Source: a virus. From it: 37,004 nucleotides of DNA. A program made the translations under genes and the position numbers. Every line of letters begins with the position of its first letter. Position 1 is the first letter of the stretch. This document shows positions 1 through 8,360 of this stretch, piece by piece. The stretch is from positions 1-37,004 of IMG/VR virus record IMGVR_UViG_3300047300_000238; one strand, given 5' to 3'. Under the pieces are notes generated by a model. The model saw only the letters and a program-made list of their open reading frames with translations, did no database searches and was not told the DNA's origin.

Positions 1-70
1 TTTGTAGAAAGACAAAGTTAGGGGGGGTTATTAGGTTGCTAATACACAACAAACCGTTTAAGATAAAAAA
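1..70. other. Non-coding leader before terminase small subunit, with G7 tract and dyad
   Basis: This stretch precedes the terminase small subunit gene. It holds a run of seven G at 21-27 followed by a perfect 6-bp hairpin, TATTAG-gttg-CTAATA, at 29-44. An A-rich stretch before the ATG replaces a strong Shine-Dalgarno. Phage packaging (cos or pac) sites usually lie beside terminase small subunit genes, so the G tract and dyad are candidates for such a site. Nothing in the sequence proves it. Confidence 0.3.
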
Positions 71-442
71 ATGAAAAAAGCACCGAAACAAATCATTGGC
101 TTTTTGCGTAATCCTGAAACATGGGACGCAAATGTTTTTGAAACCGCCATCAGAAACGAAGTTGAAAATTCGACTGGTGCGTTGACCGCATCTGATGAAC
201 TGCTAGTTGGTTCGTTGGTGTTGGTGGTTGATACTTTAATCCAATCGCATATTGGGTTACAGGAACATGGCGCGATTTACCACTACAACGCGGGCGATGC
301 GCCTAGCCCACATTACAAGATAAGAACCGAATCTATGGATAAAGCCATCAAGATTCTTGCCGAACTAGCATTAGTGGCAAGGGGCAGACCAAAGATTAAA
401 AATAAAGTATCCGAAGTAGATGAATTATTCGCAACTGCTTGA
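71..442 (+). CDS. terS: Terminase small subunit (P27-like)
   Basis: A 123-residue protein directly upstream of, and overlapping by 23 bases, the large terminase gene. Small terminase subunits bind the packaging site on phage DNA and hand it to the large subunit at the portal. The length, the helical N-terminal half and the C-terminal segment with the RGRPKIKNK basic patch near residues 104-112 fit the P27/HK97-type small subunit family as I recall it. Assignment rests mainly on context, because small terminases diverge strongly. An A-rich leader precedes the ATG with only weak Shine-Dalgarno character. Confidence 0.72.
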   Translation: MKKAPKQIIGFLRNPETWDANVFETAIRNEVENSTGALTASDELLVGSLVLVVDTLIQSHIGLQEHGAIYHYNAGDAPSPHYKIRTESMDKAIKILAELALVARGRPKIKNKVSEVDELFATA

Positions 443-2099
443 ACCCGCTTTTCAATACGCTAGGGGCGTAACCCTTGGTGACATTAACGCGTGCGAAGAT
501 GTAAAGTTAGCCGCCCAACGATTCCTAGATATGGTGGAACGTAAGGATGCGCCTTACGAATTCGTACCTGAAAAAGCCGAACACATCCTAAAGTTTGCCA
601 AGTTCTGCCGCCATGTAAAAGGCGCGGATGCGGGCAAGCCTATCCAACTGCAACCTTTCCAAGTTTTGTTTTTGGCGGCTATCTACGGGTTCAGGGATAG
701 GAAAGATAGAACCGTTCGTTGGGTAACGGATGTAATCCTATTTGTGCCGCGGAAATCGGGTAAGACAACCCTAGCATCAATCATTGCTTTATACGAATTG
801 CAGTTTGGGGACGCGGGCGCGGAAGTGTTTACTTTGGCTACCAACCGCGAACAGGCAAGCATTTGCTTTGATTCATCTAAGGCCATCATTGAAAACATGG
901 TTGCGGAATTTCAACAAAAGTTTGTTGTTTACCGTAGTGAACTAAAGAAGGCGGGCGATTCCACTTCTACCTATCGTGCGCTATCGCGTGAAAACAGGAA
1001 AACGGGCGATGGTAAAAACCCATCATGCGCAATGATTGATGAAGCGGCGCAGATTGTGGAACGCGGCTCAATCGAGGTTTTACATTCGGGTATGGGTGCG
1101 CGTAAGAACCCTTTGCGGATGTACCTAACTACCGCATCGTTTACCAAAGAAACCAAGTTCTACGAAGATTTAAACCACTTGCGCAATGTGCTACGCGGTG
1201 CGGCAGAAGATAACTACCGTTGGTTTGGTTTACTGTATTCCATCGATGCGGGCGATGAATGGTCTAACGAAGAAACATGGGGCAAAGCAAACCCTATGCT
1301 TGGCGTGTCGGTTACTGCCGAACACATTAGGCACATGGCACAGGAAGCGCAAGCCAAGCCCGCAAGCCTAAACGAATTTCTATGCAAGCAACTGAACATT
1401 TATGTTTCAGCAAACAGCGCGTGGGTTGACCGCCGATATTGGGATGATGCCGTAAGCACCATGCCCGCAGATAAACCCGAATCAACCTTTATTGCATTTG
1501 ACTTGGCATATAGCCGCGACCTGAACGCGGTGTGTACTTTGCACCGATACGGGGAAGAAAAGTTCTTTGCAGAATTCCAATTTTTCTTACCGATTGAAAG
1601 CCTAGACCTAATCCCCAATCACTACAAATCAATCTTTTCACAAGCGCATCAAAGCGGCATCTTGCGGTTAACGCAAGGCAATGTGACCGACCTAAACGAA
1701 GTGGAAGCGTACATAAAACAGCAATGCTTAAAGTACGATGTGAAAGAAATTGGCTATGACCCGTACAACGCCGCGTCATTGGTGGCTAATTTGTATGCCG
1801 AGGGTTTACCCGTAAAGAAAGTTGGTCAGGGCATGGCGGTTCTATCGAACCCATCTAAAACCGCTGAACAATTGATTCTTAAAAAGGGCATCATGCACGA
1901 TGGCAACCCTTTTGTTGGTTGGCAACTAGGAAACGCCGAAGTTTACACGGATGTAAACGGAAATGTCAAAGTTCGCAAGAATGAAGCCGATACATCCGCA
2001 AAAGTTGACGGAATTATTGCAATGATTATGGCTTTGCATTGCCATCTAGACAATGTTTTTGTTTCTGATACATTTGGGTTTAGAAGTTTTGAATGGTAA
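420..2099 (+). CDS. terL: Terminase large subunit (HK97 gp2 / Terminase_1 type)
   Basis: DNA packaging motor: an ATPase pumps DNA into the prohead and a C-terminal RNase H-fold nuclease cuts the concatemer. The 559 residues show an N-terminal ATPase with Walker A PRKSGKTT at about 110-117 and Walker B AMIDEA at about 204-209. The nuclease half begins with FIAFDLAYSRD near 357-367, whose first Asp (361) is a likely metal ligand. Other acidic residues follow around YDP (about 443) and KVDGI (about 528). Length is normal for the family. The start overlaps terS, as expected for translationally coupled subunits. Confidence 0.95.
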   Translation: MNYSQLLEPAFQYARGVTLGDINACEDVKLAAQRFLDMVERKDAPYEFVPEKAEHILKFAKFCRHVKGADAGKPIQLQPFQVLFLAAIYGFRDRKDRTVRWVTDVILFVPRKSGKTTLASIIALYELQFGDAGAEVFTLATNREQASICFDSSKAIIENMVAEFQQKFVVYRSELKKAGDSTSTYRALSRENRKTGDGKNPSCAMIDEAAQIVERGSIEVLHSGMGARKNPLRMYLTTASFTKETKFYEDLNHLRNVLRGAAEDNYRWFGLLYSIDAGDEWSNEETWGKANPMLGVSVTAEHIRHMAQEAQAKPASLNEFLCKQLNIYVSANSAWVDRRYWDDAVSTMPADKPESTFIAFDLAYSRDLNAVCTLHRYGEEKFFAEFQFFLPIESLDLIPNHYKSIFSQAHQSGILRLTQGNVTDLNEVEAYIKQQCLKYDVKEIGYDPYNAASLVANLYAEGLPVKKVGQGMAVLSNPSKTAEQLILKKGIMHDGNPFVGWQLGNAEVYTDVNGNVKVRKNEADTSAKVDGIIAMIMALHCHLDNVFVSDTFGFRSFEW

Positions 2100-2123
2100 A
2101 CCATCAGGAAATTGGGTAAAAAC

Positions 2124-3521
2124 ATGGCTATTTTCGACATTTTCAAGCGCAATAAAGACCAAAAAAATGAATCAAATGTGCTATTTGGTCAATCTGCGCT
2201 AGGTAATAACATTGTTTATCAGGGGCAAAACAAAGCCCCGAATGTCAATACCCAAATTCTTTATGTAACCACAGGCGCGACCAATAACGCGGGTCGCCCC
2301 GTGGATATGTCGCTACTTACGCGCAATTCAACCGTGATTGCTTGCGTTGCGGCAAAGGCTAGGGCGCTTTCCCAACTGCCTATTCGCGTGGTTAGCCAAG
2401 CCGAAGATGGCACTTATGTGGATGCCATTAAATCCGATTTGGTTGGCGCACGGGACAAGGCTAAAGCCAAGCAAGTGGCAAATCTTTTGGCACAACCTAA
2501 CCATTTCCAAAGCACTTACGAATTTTGGTATCAATGGTTGATGTGGTACGAACTTGCGGGCGAAGCATTTACCCTTTGGTGGAGAAAAGACCAAAAGAGT
2601 ACAACGGAAACCCCGTTGGAAATGTACTTGCTTGATTCAACCCTGATTGCCGTAACAATCACCCCTGCGCGTTACCCATCGTATCGTTTGAGTACGCCAA
2701 GTTACGGTTTTAACCGTGATGAACCGCTGAACTTTAACCAAGTGATGCACATTAAAGAAATGAACTGGCAAGGTTCTGCGGGTTTTAACAAAGGCATTTT
2801 GGCGGCAGAACTTGTATCGCTAGACCAAGATATTGATTTGTACGCAAACTACATCATGCAGAACGGCGCAAAGCCAAGCGGTATGTTTACTAGCGAACAA
2901 GTTATTTCTGATGCCAAATATAAAGAAATTGCCGCCCGTTTGAAAGAAGCATGGTCGGCAATGGTTTCTAGCAAGCCAAGTGACCCAAGCAAAGCGGGTC
3001 AAGGTATGTTACTTGACCAAGGCATGAAGTACACGCCTTTGGATATGCTGACCCTGCAAGATACGGACGCGGCTAAATTGAAAGAACAAACCATGAAGCG
3101 TATTTGCGGTTTGTTTGGCGTACCCGCGGCAATGATTGGTATTGGTGATTCAAAGTACAACAATACACAAACAATGATGGATGAATTCTATAAATCCACA
3201 ATGTACCCAACGCTGATTAACATTCAGCAGAAATTAAAGCAACATTTGTTTGTTGGCTACCCCAATTTGTCAATTGAGTTTGATACGCGCAATTTCTTGA
3301 AAGGCGCACCATTAGACCAAATGAATTTTGCTACCGCGGGCGTGACAAATGGAATTATGACCCCCAACGAAGCCCGCGAATATTTGGGTATGCCGAATAT
3401 CGAAGGCGCTGATGAACTGATTGATAAGGGCGGCAAAGATAAACCGATTGCGGGAACATCACCCCAAGATACAGGCGGCGGCGGTGGAAATCAGACCCGT
3501 AAAATGAATATCGGCAAGTAA
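2124..3521 (+). CDS. Portal protein (HK97 family)
   Basis: The dodecameric ring at the capsid vertex through which DNA passes; it nucleates head assembly and binds the terminase and connector. The protein has about 465 residues. The N-terminal region with RNSTVIACVAAKARALSQLP and the central MKRICGLFGVPAAMIG motif are hallmarks of HK97-type portals. The C-terminus is a low-complexity Gly-rich tail. I chose ATG 2124 (MAIFDIF) because AGGAA lies 13 bases upstream and portal proteins commonly begin this way. A TTG at 2112 would add four residues. It sits between terL and the prohead protease. Confidence 0.95.
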   Translation: MAIFDIFKRNKDQKNESNVLFGQSALGNNIVYQGQNKAPNVNTQILYVTTGATNNAGRPVDMSLLTRNSTVIACVAAKARALSQLPIRVVSQAEDGTYVDAIKSDLVGARDKAKAKQVANLLAQPNHFQSTYEFWYQWLMWYELAGEAFTLWWRKDQKSTTETPLEMYLLDSTLIAVTITPARYPSYRLSTPSYGFNRDEPLNFNQVMHIKEMNWQGSAGFNKGILAAELVSLDQDIDLYANYIMQNGAKPSGMFTSEQVISDAKYKEIAARLKEAWSAMVSSKPSDPSKAGQGMLLDQGMKYTPLDMLTLQDTDAAKLKEQTMKRICGLFGVPAAMIGIGDSKYNNTQTMMDEFYKSTMYPTLINIQQKLKQHLFVGYPNLSIEFDTRNFLKGAPLDQMNFATAGVTNGIMTPNEAREYLGMPNIEGADELIDKGGKDKPIAGTSPQDTGGGGGNQTRKMNIGK

Positions 3522-3528
3522 AAATAAA

Positions 3529-3741
3529 GTGTCACACATTTTTAAGATTGTGATAGCATCGTTGGCAACTTACAAGCCAAATCAAGAACCGCCCCCGAAA
3601 AGAGGGCGACCGCCTAAAACAATATATGACATCGACCGAACTAAAGTTGATGAGGTAATTCACGATGACAAAAAACCTGCTGATGGTTTGCGAGGCCAAA
3701 CTAGTTTTGGAAAAGCAAGGCGAAAAAACAGGCAAAATTGA
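3529..3741 (+). CDS. Small basic protein with AT-hook-like motif, unknown function
   Basis: A 70-residue reading frame starting at GTG just after the portal stop and overlapping the 5' end of the protease gene by 77 bases in another frame. Residues about 21-30 read PPPKRGRPPK, an AT-hook-like RGRP core. The rest is Lys/Arg-rich, ending RRKNRQN. There is no convincing Shine-Dalgarno before the GTG. The gap between portal and protease would otherwise be 143 bases, unusually long for this genome, which favours a real gene. The long overlap argues for caution. Function is unknown; minor-groove DNA binding is only a guess from the motif. Confidence 0.45.
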   Translation: MSHIFKIVIASLATYKPNQEPPPKRGRPPKTIYDIDRTKVDEVIHDDKKPADGLRGQTSFGKARRKNRQN

Positions 3742-4441
3742 AGCTACAGTTACTACTTGGGGTGCGCGTGAAGGCGCTGATGGTAGGCGCTTTAACTACC
3801 AACCCGAAGGCTTCATGCAATGGGCAGAAGATTTCTCTAAATCGGGTCGCCCCCTACCAATGTTTGTAAATCACGATGCGGATGCAATCCCCGTTGGTGA
3901 ATGGACTGCATTTGAGTTTGACGATACAGGAATGAAAGCCGAAGGGCGCTTGTATGTCAATACTACGATGGGTTCTGACCTTTACAAAGTTATGCAAGAA
4001 TCGCCCCAAATGTTTGGTGGCGTTTCCGTTGGTGCATACGCTGAAGAATACCAAATGGTAAATGCTGATGGCGAACCCGACCAATCTGATGAAGCATATT
4101 TCCAAATCACCAAAGGCGGTTTGCGCGAAGTATCTGTAGTTATGTACCCCAACAACCCACAAGCTGAAGTTAGCAAGTTGGAATATTTCCGACCTGATGG
4201 CACAGCAGATTTAAAAGTTTTGGAACAAGCCTTGCGTGAAGTTGGGCTATCTAAAAAGGATGCGGTAGCCGCCGCATCTACATTCAAGAAAGTTTTGGAA
4301 TTGCGTGATGCAACGCCAACGCCTATTGAAATTGCGCCTATTTTGAGTGATTCAAATGCGGAGGCTACCGAAGCGGAAATTCTTGCGGCTCTCGAAGCCC
4401 GTGAACTTCTAAAATTACTTGATACCAAACTTAAAGGTTAA
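3665..4441 (+). CDS. Prohead protease (HK97 gp4 / peptidase U35 family)
   Basis: Maturation protease of the prohead, which cleaves the delta/scaffold part of the capsid protein and itself before DNA packaging. In 258 residues it shows the family's serine-protease signature: His70 in FVNHDAD, Ser121 in FGGVSVGA and an acidic residue near 153 in LREVSVV. The YPNNPQA segment that follows is typical of the family. A helical, acidic C-terminal tail (about 175-258) probably acts as a self-removed targeting segment. GAGGT sits 8 bases before the chosen ATG. The gene lies directly upstream of the capsid gene, as in HK97. Confidence 0.93.
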   Translation: MTKNLLMVCEAKLVLEKQGEKTGKIEATVTTWGAREGADGRRFNYQPEGFMQWAEDFSKSGRPLPMFVNHDADAIPVGEWTAFEFDDTGMKAEGRLYVNTTMGSDLYKVMQESPQMFGGVSVGAYAEEYQMVNADGEPDQSDEAYFQITKGGLREVSVVMYPNNPQAEVSKLEYFRPDGTADLKVLEQALREVGLSKKDAVAAASTFKKVLELRDATPTPIEIAPILSDSNAEATEAEILAALEARELLKLLDTKLKG

Positions 4442-4444
4442 ATC

Positions 4445-5785
4445 ATGTCTACAGCAATCATTGAAAAATTGGATGCTATCGAAGCCAAGCAAAGCGAAAG
4501 CATTGCCGCCGTTGAAGCAAAAATCCCCGCCGCCGTTGAAGCGGTTAAAGCTGAATTCAGCGAACTGGTTTCTTCTTTGGAAGCCAAAGTAGCATCTATT
4601 CAAGCCCCCGCAATTGTCAAGCCCGCTACATCCGTGCGCGGCGATGTGAACCGCAATGTTCGCGAACAATTGTCTAACTTCTACAAAGGTAACAACCGCG
4701 TAGAAAAAGAACTGCAAATCTTTGCCGATGAATCACAAATGCAAGCGTATTTGAACGAAGCATCAGCATTGACAGGTTCAGGTAATAACCAAGGTGGTCG
4801 CACCGCTTATGACCCCGTGTTTGCCGCTTTGCGTTTGGCTAATCCCTTGCGCGGCGTGTCACGCACAGTAGCAACTGATGGTTCTTCTTATCAATTCCGT
4901 GTCAAAACTGGTAATGCGGGTGCGGCATGGGGTTATGCAATTCAGAACAACGGTTCAGCTACTACTGAAGATACAACCATTTGGCAAATCGTTTTGCAAG
5001 ACCTGAATGTTCAGTTCCCAATTCGTACCGCCGCATTGGATGACATTGATGGTTTGGAAGCCAATGTTGTTGACGATATGTTGATGGAGTTTTCACAAGC
5101 TGAAGCCTTGTCAATGATTCAGAACAACGACCAAGGTTCTACATCTTTGCCTTACGGCGGTTCTAACGGTTTGCGTGGCCTTGACCAATACGCGGGTGCT
5201 AACAGCACTTACGCGGGTGGTACTTGCTCTACAGCGGCATTTGGTACTAGCGGTACTGGTTCTACAAGCGGTTTGCATAGCCTTGCCACTTATGACCAAT
5301 TGACCACTAACGCTAACACCGTTGGCGCTAACAACATCACTTACGCTGATGTTATTAACTTCATCTACCAATTGCCACAACAGTACTGGACTGCAAACGC
5401 TAAGTTTGTTGTTAGCCCAATCTTGTTGAACGCTATTCGCGCATTGCGTGATGACAACGGCGCACCTATCTTCAACCGTAACGAAGGTTTGTCGGTTGAC
5501 GGTATCGTTGGCACATTGTTGGGCTTTGATGTTGTTGTTAACAAGTATGTTGACACACCATCACAAACCACAACAGGTTCTGCGGGTACAAACAGCTTGT
5601 ACCCAATGTACTTTGCTGACTGGTCGCGTTTCCACACAATCGTTGATCGCTTGAACATGGTTATGCGCCGCTATGACCAAACAGCCCCCGGATTTATCAC
5701 ATTCTTCGGTGAAAAGCGTTTGGCTACATCGGTTCGTGACCCATTCGCGGGTGTGCGTTACCGTTCCACAGGCACAGCTACCTAA
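4445..5785 (+). CDS. Major capsid protein 1, HK97 fold with N-terminal delta domain
   Basis: Principal shell subunit, 446 residues. Residues 1-55 are an Ala/Glu/Lys-rich coiled coil (repeated AAVEAKIPAAVEAV-type segments), the scaffold-like delta domain. Basic and linker sequence follows to about 105. The mature HK97 fold begins around EASALTGSG (105-113). Near the C-terminus are the conserved GFITFFGEKR and VRDPFAGVRY segments. The upstream protease presumably removes most of residues 1-100, though the exact cut cannot be read. An intrinsic terminator follows at once, and then a shorter paralogue at 5847-6863. Confidence 0.94.
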   Translation: MSTAIIEKLDAIEAKQSESIAAVEAKIPAAVEAVKAEFSELVSSLEAKVASIQAPAIVKPATSVRGDVNRNVREQLSNFYKGNNRVEKELQIFADESQMQAYLNEASALTGSGNNQGGRTAYDPVFAALRLANPLRGVSRTVATDGSSYQFRVKTGNAGAAWGYAIQNNGSATTEDTTIWQIVLQDLNVQFPIRTAALDDIDGLEANVVDDMLMEFSQAEALSMIQNNDQGSTSLPYGGSNGLRGLDQYAGANSTYAGGTCSTAAFGTSGTGSTSGLHSLATYDQLTTNANTVGANNITYADVINFIYQLPQQYWTANAKFVVSPILLNAIRALRDDNGAPIFNRNEGLSVDGIVGTLLGFDVVVNKYVDTPSQTTTGSAGTNSLYPMYFADWSRFHTIVDRLNMVMRRYDQTAPGFITFFGEKRLATSVRDPFAGVRYRSTGTAT

Positions 5786-5801
5786 TAGTTGCGTTGCCAT
5801 T

Positions 5802-5831
5802 AGCGGGGGGCGAAAATCCCCCGCTTTTTTT
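5802..5831 (+). terminator. Rho-independent terminator between the two capsid genes
   Basis: AGCGGGGG (5802-5809) pairs with CCCCCGCT (5818-5825) around an 8-base A-rich loop, followed by a run of seven T to 5831. This is a strong GC-stem plus T-tract terminator. It lies 17 bases after the stop of capsid gene 1 and 16 bases before capsid gene 2, so it should stop part of the late transcription and set the ratio of the two products. It is the only strong stem-plus-T-run terminator I noticed within the late gene block. Confidence 0.88.
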
Positions 5832-5846
5832 AAATAGGAATTCAAA

Positions 5847-6863
5847 ATGTCAATCACCGAAAAAATCTTGGACGGAATCAAAAAGGCCATCACCGAAGGC
5901 GGCAAAGTAAACATCGACTTGCGTGAAGCAAGCGCAATTACTGGTTCGGGTTCGGGTGTCGGTGGTAATGTTGTTTTCGATGATGCGTTTGCGGCTTTGC
6001 GTCAAGCAAACCCATTGCGTCAAGGCTCACGCCAAATCGCGGTTAACGGCTCTGACGCCCAATTCGTTGCTAAAACTGGTAACGCCGCAAATTCTACAAA
6101 CCCTTGGGGTTACACATTCACGCCCAATAACGGTTCGCCTAATGTCGATACTTCTATTTGGCAATTACCCGTTCGCGTATTGGTCGCACAATTGCCCATC
6201 AGAACGGCGGTGCTAAGTGATGTTAATGGACTTGATGCAACATTGGTTGAAGATTTGGCGCTTGAATTTGCGCAACTCGAAGGCCAATCAATGGTTACAA
6301 ACAATGACCAAGCGGGTAGCACAACTACATCAACTGGCGCTACTAACGGTTTGCGTGGTTTGGATAGTTACACTAGCGGCGCTACTAGCGATTTCGGTAC
6401 TAGTGGTACGGCTATTACAAATGGCATACATACTATCGCTACGGTTAGTAACGGCGGCGTTGCGGTGACATACAACAAGATGACCAACATGGCTAACGCC
6501 CTGCCCGCACAGTATTGGTCGCTAGAATCTACCGCTTGGCACATTAGCCCCGCAATGATTCAAACATTGCGTCAATTGAAAGATAGCCAAGGCTTGCCTT
6601 TGTTCTTGGAAATTGGCGATGCTGATGGTGCGGCGGTTGGTCGCGTGTTTGGTTGGCCCGTTATCCCCAACCCATACCTTTCTACAGATTTCCCGATTTA
6701 CTTGGCAAACTGGAATCGTTTTTTGACGATTGGCGATACAGAACAAATGTCGGTGCAAATGTTTGAACAAACACAAGCGGGCTTTGTAACCATGTATGCA
6801 GAAAAACGAATGGTTAGTACCGTGCGCGACCCGTTCGCGGGTGTTCGTATGAGTGCCGCCTAA
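5847..6863 (+). CDS. Second, delta-less major capsid protein paralogue
   Basis: A 338-residue protein clearly homologous to the preceding capsid gene across the whole mature fold. Shared segments include FAALR-ANPLR, SR-IAV/VAT-GS-QF, TNGLRGLD-Y, NNDQ and the C-terminal VRDPFAGVR. By eye, roughly half the positions match in the first 120 aligned residues. EASAITGSG lies at residue 27 here but the equivalent at 105 in copy 1, so about 78 residues of delta/coiled-coil domain are missing. AGGAA 6 bases before the ATG gives it its own good ribosome site. It could be a pentamer-specific or minor shell subunit (compare T4 gp24 and gp23) or a decorating copy. The reading frame is intact. Confidence 0.88.
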   Translation: MSITEKILDGIKKAITEGGKVNIDLREASAITGSGSGVGGNVVFDDAFAALRQANPLRQGSRQIAVNGSDAQFVAKTGNAANSTNPWGYTFTPNNGSPNVDTSIWQLPVRVLVAQLPIRTAVLSDVNGLDATLVEDLALEFAQLEGQSMVTNNDQAGSTTTSTGATNGLRGLDSYTSGATSDFGTSGTAITNGIHTIATVSNGGVAVTYNKMTNMANALPAQYWSLESTAWHISPAMIQTLRQLKDSQGLPLFLEIGDADGAAVGRVFGWPVIPNPYLSTDFPIYLANWNRFLTIGDTEQMSVQMFEQTQAGFVTMYAEKRMVSTVRDPFAGVRMSAA

Positions 6864-6875
6864 AAGGGGGCTTAA

Positions 6876-7547
6876 ATGTCAGTAGATAGCCAATTACTTG
6901 GTGCGCCCTACGGGGCGGCTACCCGCAATCCGTTTAACTATGTAAAGTTTGAACAGATTGGGCGCGATGTTGTTACGCCTTGGTTAACCTTGGATGAAAT
7001 CACGAATCAAATTAACTTGTTTCAAGATGAATCACAAGATGGCTATTTGCAAGCATTGGAACTAGCCGTTCGCCAAGCGATTGAAGATTACTTAGGGCTT
7101 TCTATTTTTTCTGTTACATACCGTGTTTGGTACGGCGCAGAAAACTTAGCCAATTCGCCCGTGTGTTTGGATTTGCCCGAAGTATCGCAAAACCAATATG
7201 CCGATATGTCAGGCGTTACGGTAAATCGCGTAGCGTATTGGGACAACAGCACACCGCCCGTTTTAAATGTAATTGCGGCAAACCAATATTACTACGATGC
7301 AAGCGGCAACAAGGTAATCATTCAATCATTGCCTACAAGCATCAATAGCGAGATGACCGCACCGATTATTTGCGAATACACAACCGCACCTAATCCGTTG
7401 CAAACATATCCCGTTATTAAGCAAGCGGGCTTGCTTTTGTTTACCCACTTGTATAACAATCGTAGCAATACAACTGACAACCAATTGAAAGAAATTCCTT
7501 TTGGTGTGGCTACCCTTTTGCGACCATATAAGCCGCTTGTAATGTGA
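6876..7547 (+). CDS. Head-tail connector protein (HK97 gp6 / phiE125 gp8-like)
   Basis: Probable connector (adaptor) ring that attaches beneath the portal after packaging. The 223 residues include a helical N-terminal part with LTLDEITNQINL and LQALELAVRQAIEDYLG (about 40-75), a pattern typical of gp6-like connectors. A beta-rich middle follows, then a C-terminal helix with VIKQAGLLLFTHLYNNR. Position straight after the capsid genes and before a head-closure candidate supports the role. AGGGGG 6-11 bases before the ATG is a good ribosome site. Confidence 0.75.
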   Translation: MSVDSQLLGAPYGAATRNPFNYVKFEQIGRDVVTPWLTLDEITNQINLFQDESQDGYLQALELAVRQAIEDYLGLSIFSVTYRVWYGAENLANSPVCLDLPEVSQNQYADMSGVTVNRVAYWDNSTPPVLNVIAANQYYYDASGNKVIIQSLPTSINSEMTAPIICEYTTAPNPLQTYPVIKQAGLLLFTHLYNNRSNTTDNQLKEIPFGVATLLRPYKPLVM

Positions 7548-7555
7548 GTAACTAA

Positions 7556-7900
7556 ATGGCTATTGCACGGTTTGAACAAATTGAGGTTAACAACCTTGCG
7601 TTTGCTAAAAGTGATTTTGGCGAACAAAGCACGGCGCAAACGCTTTGGTTTAAAACCCGTGCGCGTGTTCATTCCGTTGCAAACAGTTTAAAGATTTCTG
7701 AAAAGTACCGCCTTTATCAAGATGTGGTTAATTTCACTTTGAACTACACGCCTAACACGCGTGAAATGGTGCGTAACCAAAACTTGTACTCAATCACCTA
7801 TAACGGGTTTGATTGGCGCATTGACAACATCCGTGAATCTGACGATAGGATGATGGTGGTTATTATTGCTTACAGAACTGACCCAGTTACGGCGGTATAA
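7556..7900 (+). CDS. Head closure / head-tail joining protein
   Basis: A 114-residue, beta-rich protein in the slot usually held by the head-closure (stopper) protein of the SPP1 gp16/HK97 gp7 type. The pattern of NQNLYSITYNGFDWRIDNIRES followed by a hydrophobic final strand (MMVVIIAYR) matches the DWRI-core of head-tail joining proteins as I know them. Such proteins plug the connector until the tail docks. The gene begins 8 bases after the connector gene and is followed without gap by the next ATG. Family assignment is from pattern and synteny. Confidence 0.62.
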   Translation: MAIARFEQIEVNNLAFAKSDFGEQSTAQTLWFKTRARVHSVANSLKISEKYRLYQDVVNFTLNYTPNTREMVRNQNLYSITYNGFDWRIDNIRESDDRMMVVIIAYRTDPVTAV

Positions 7901-8320
7901 ATGGCAACGCAACAAAATCCCGTTCAGTACGGCAAAGCGATTCAGTACCAACTGCAAAGCATTGTTACGCCCGTACCCGTTTACGCCGCGTTTAACCGTA
8001 ACTTTGCGACCGAACCTAAGTTCATTGTTTGGATGCTACGAAATGTGCATCAGGATGTTTATACAGGTCCAGTTCAATCCGTAAAAGGTATTGACCGCCC
8101 AACATTTCAGATAAGTATTTTCACCCAACAGATAGAAGATGGTTTCACTATTTCCAATCAGATACTACAATCCCTACACGGATATAGTGGTTTGTTTGGC
8201 GGTGCGACCAATGGGTTTCAAGTGTCTAAAGCCGATGTTTTTTGGCTCTACAACACTTACGACAATGATGAAAAACTTGCACAGGTTTTTCTTGATTGCA
8301 CACTAGATATACCAACCTGA
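7901..8320 (+). CDS. Putative tail terminator / tail completion protein
   Basis: The 139-residue product begins with the base right after the previous stop. It lies between the head-closure candidate and the tail tube gene, the normal place for the tail terminator that caps the tube and joins it to the head. Residues about 60-80 (SVKGIDRPTFQISIFTQQ) resemble the central strand region of DUF3168-type terminators, where the chain reads as a sandwich sheet. No catalytic motif is seen. A divergent minor head protein is the alternative. Confidence 0.5.
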   Translation: MATQQNPVQYGKAIQYQLQSIVTPVPVYAAFNRNFATEPKFIVWMLRNVHQDVYTGPVQSVKGIDRPTFQISIFTQQIEDGFTISNQILQSLHGYSGLFGGATNGFQVSKADVFWLYNTYDNDEKLAQVFLDCTLDIPT

Positions 8321-8360
8321 CAAGATAGTTCGATTAACCATTCTTTTTAAGGATACAAAA

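Noticed and set aside
3982-4428. Antisense 148-residue frame in the protease gene
   Set aside because: It lies opposite a clear HK97 protease and shows no recognisable domain or ribosome site.
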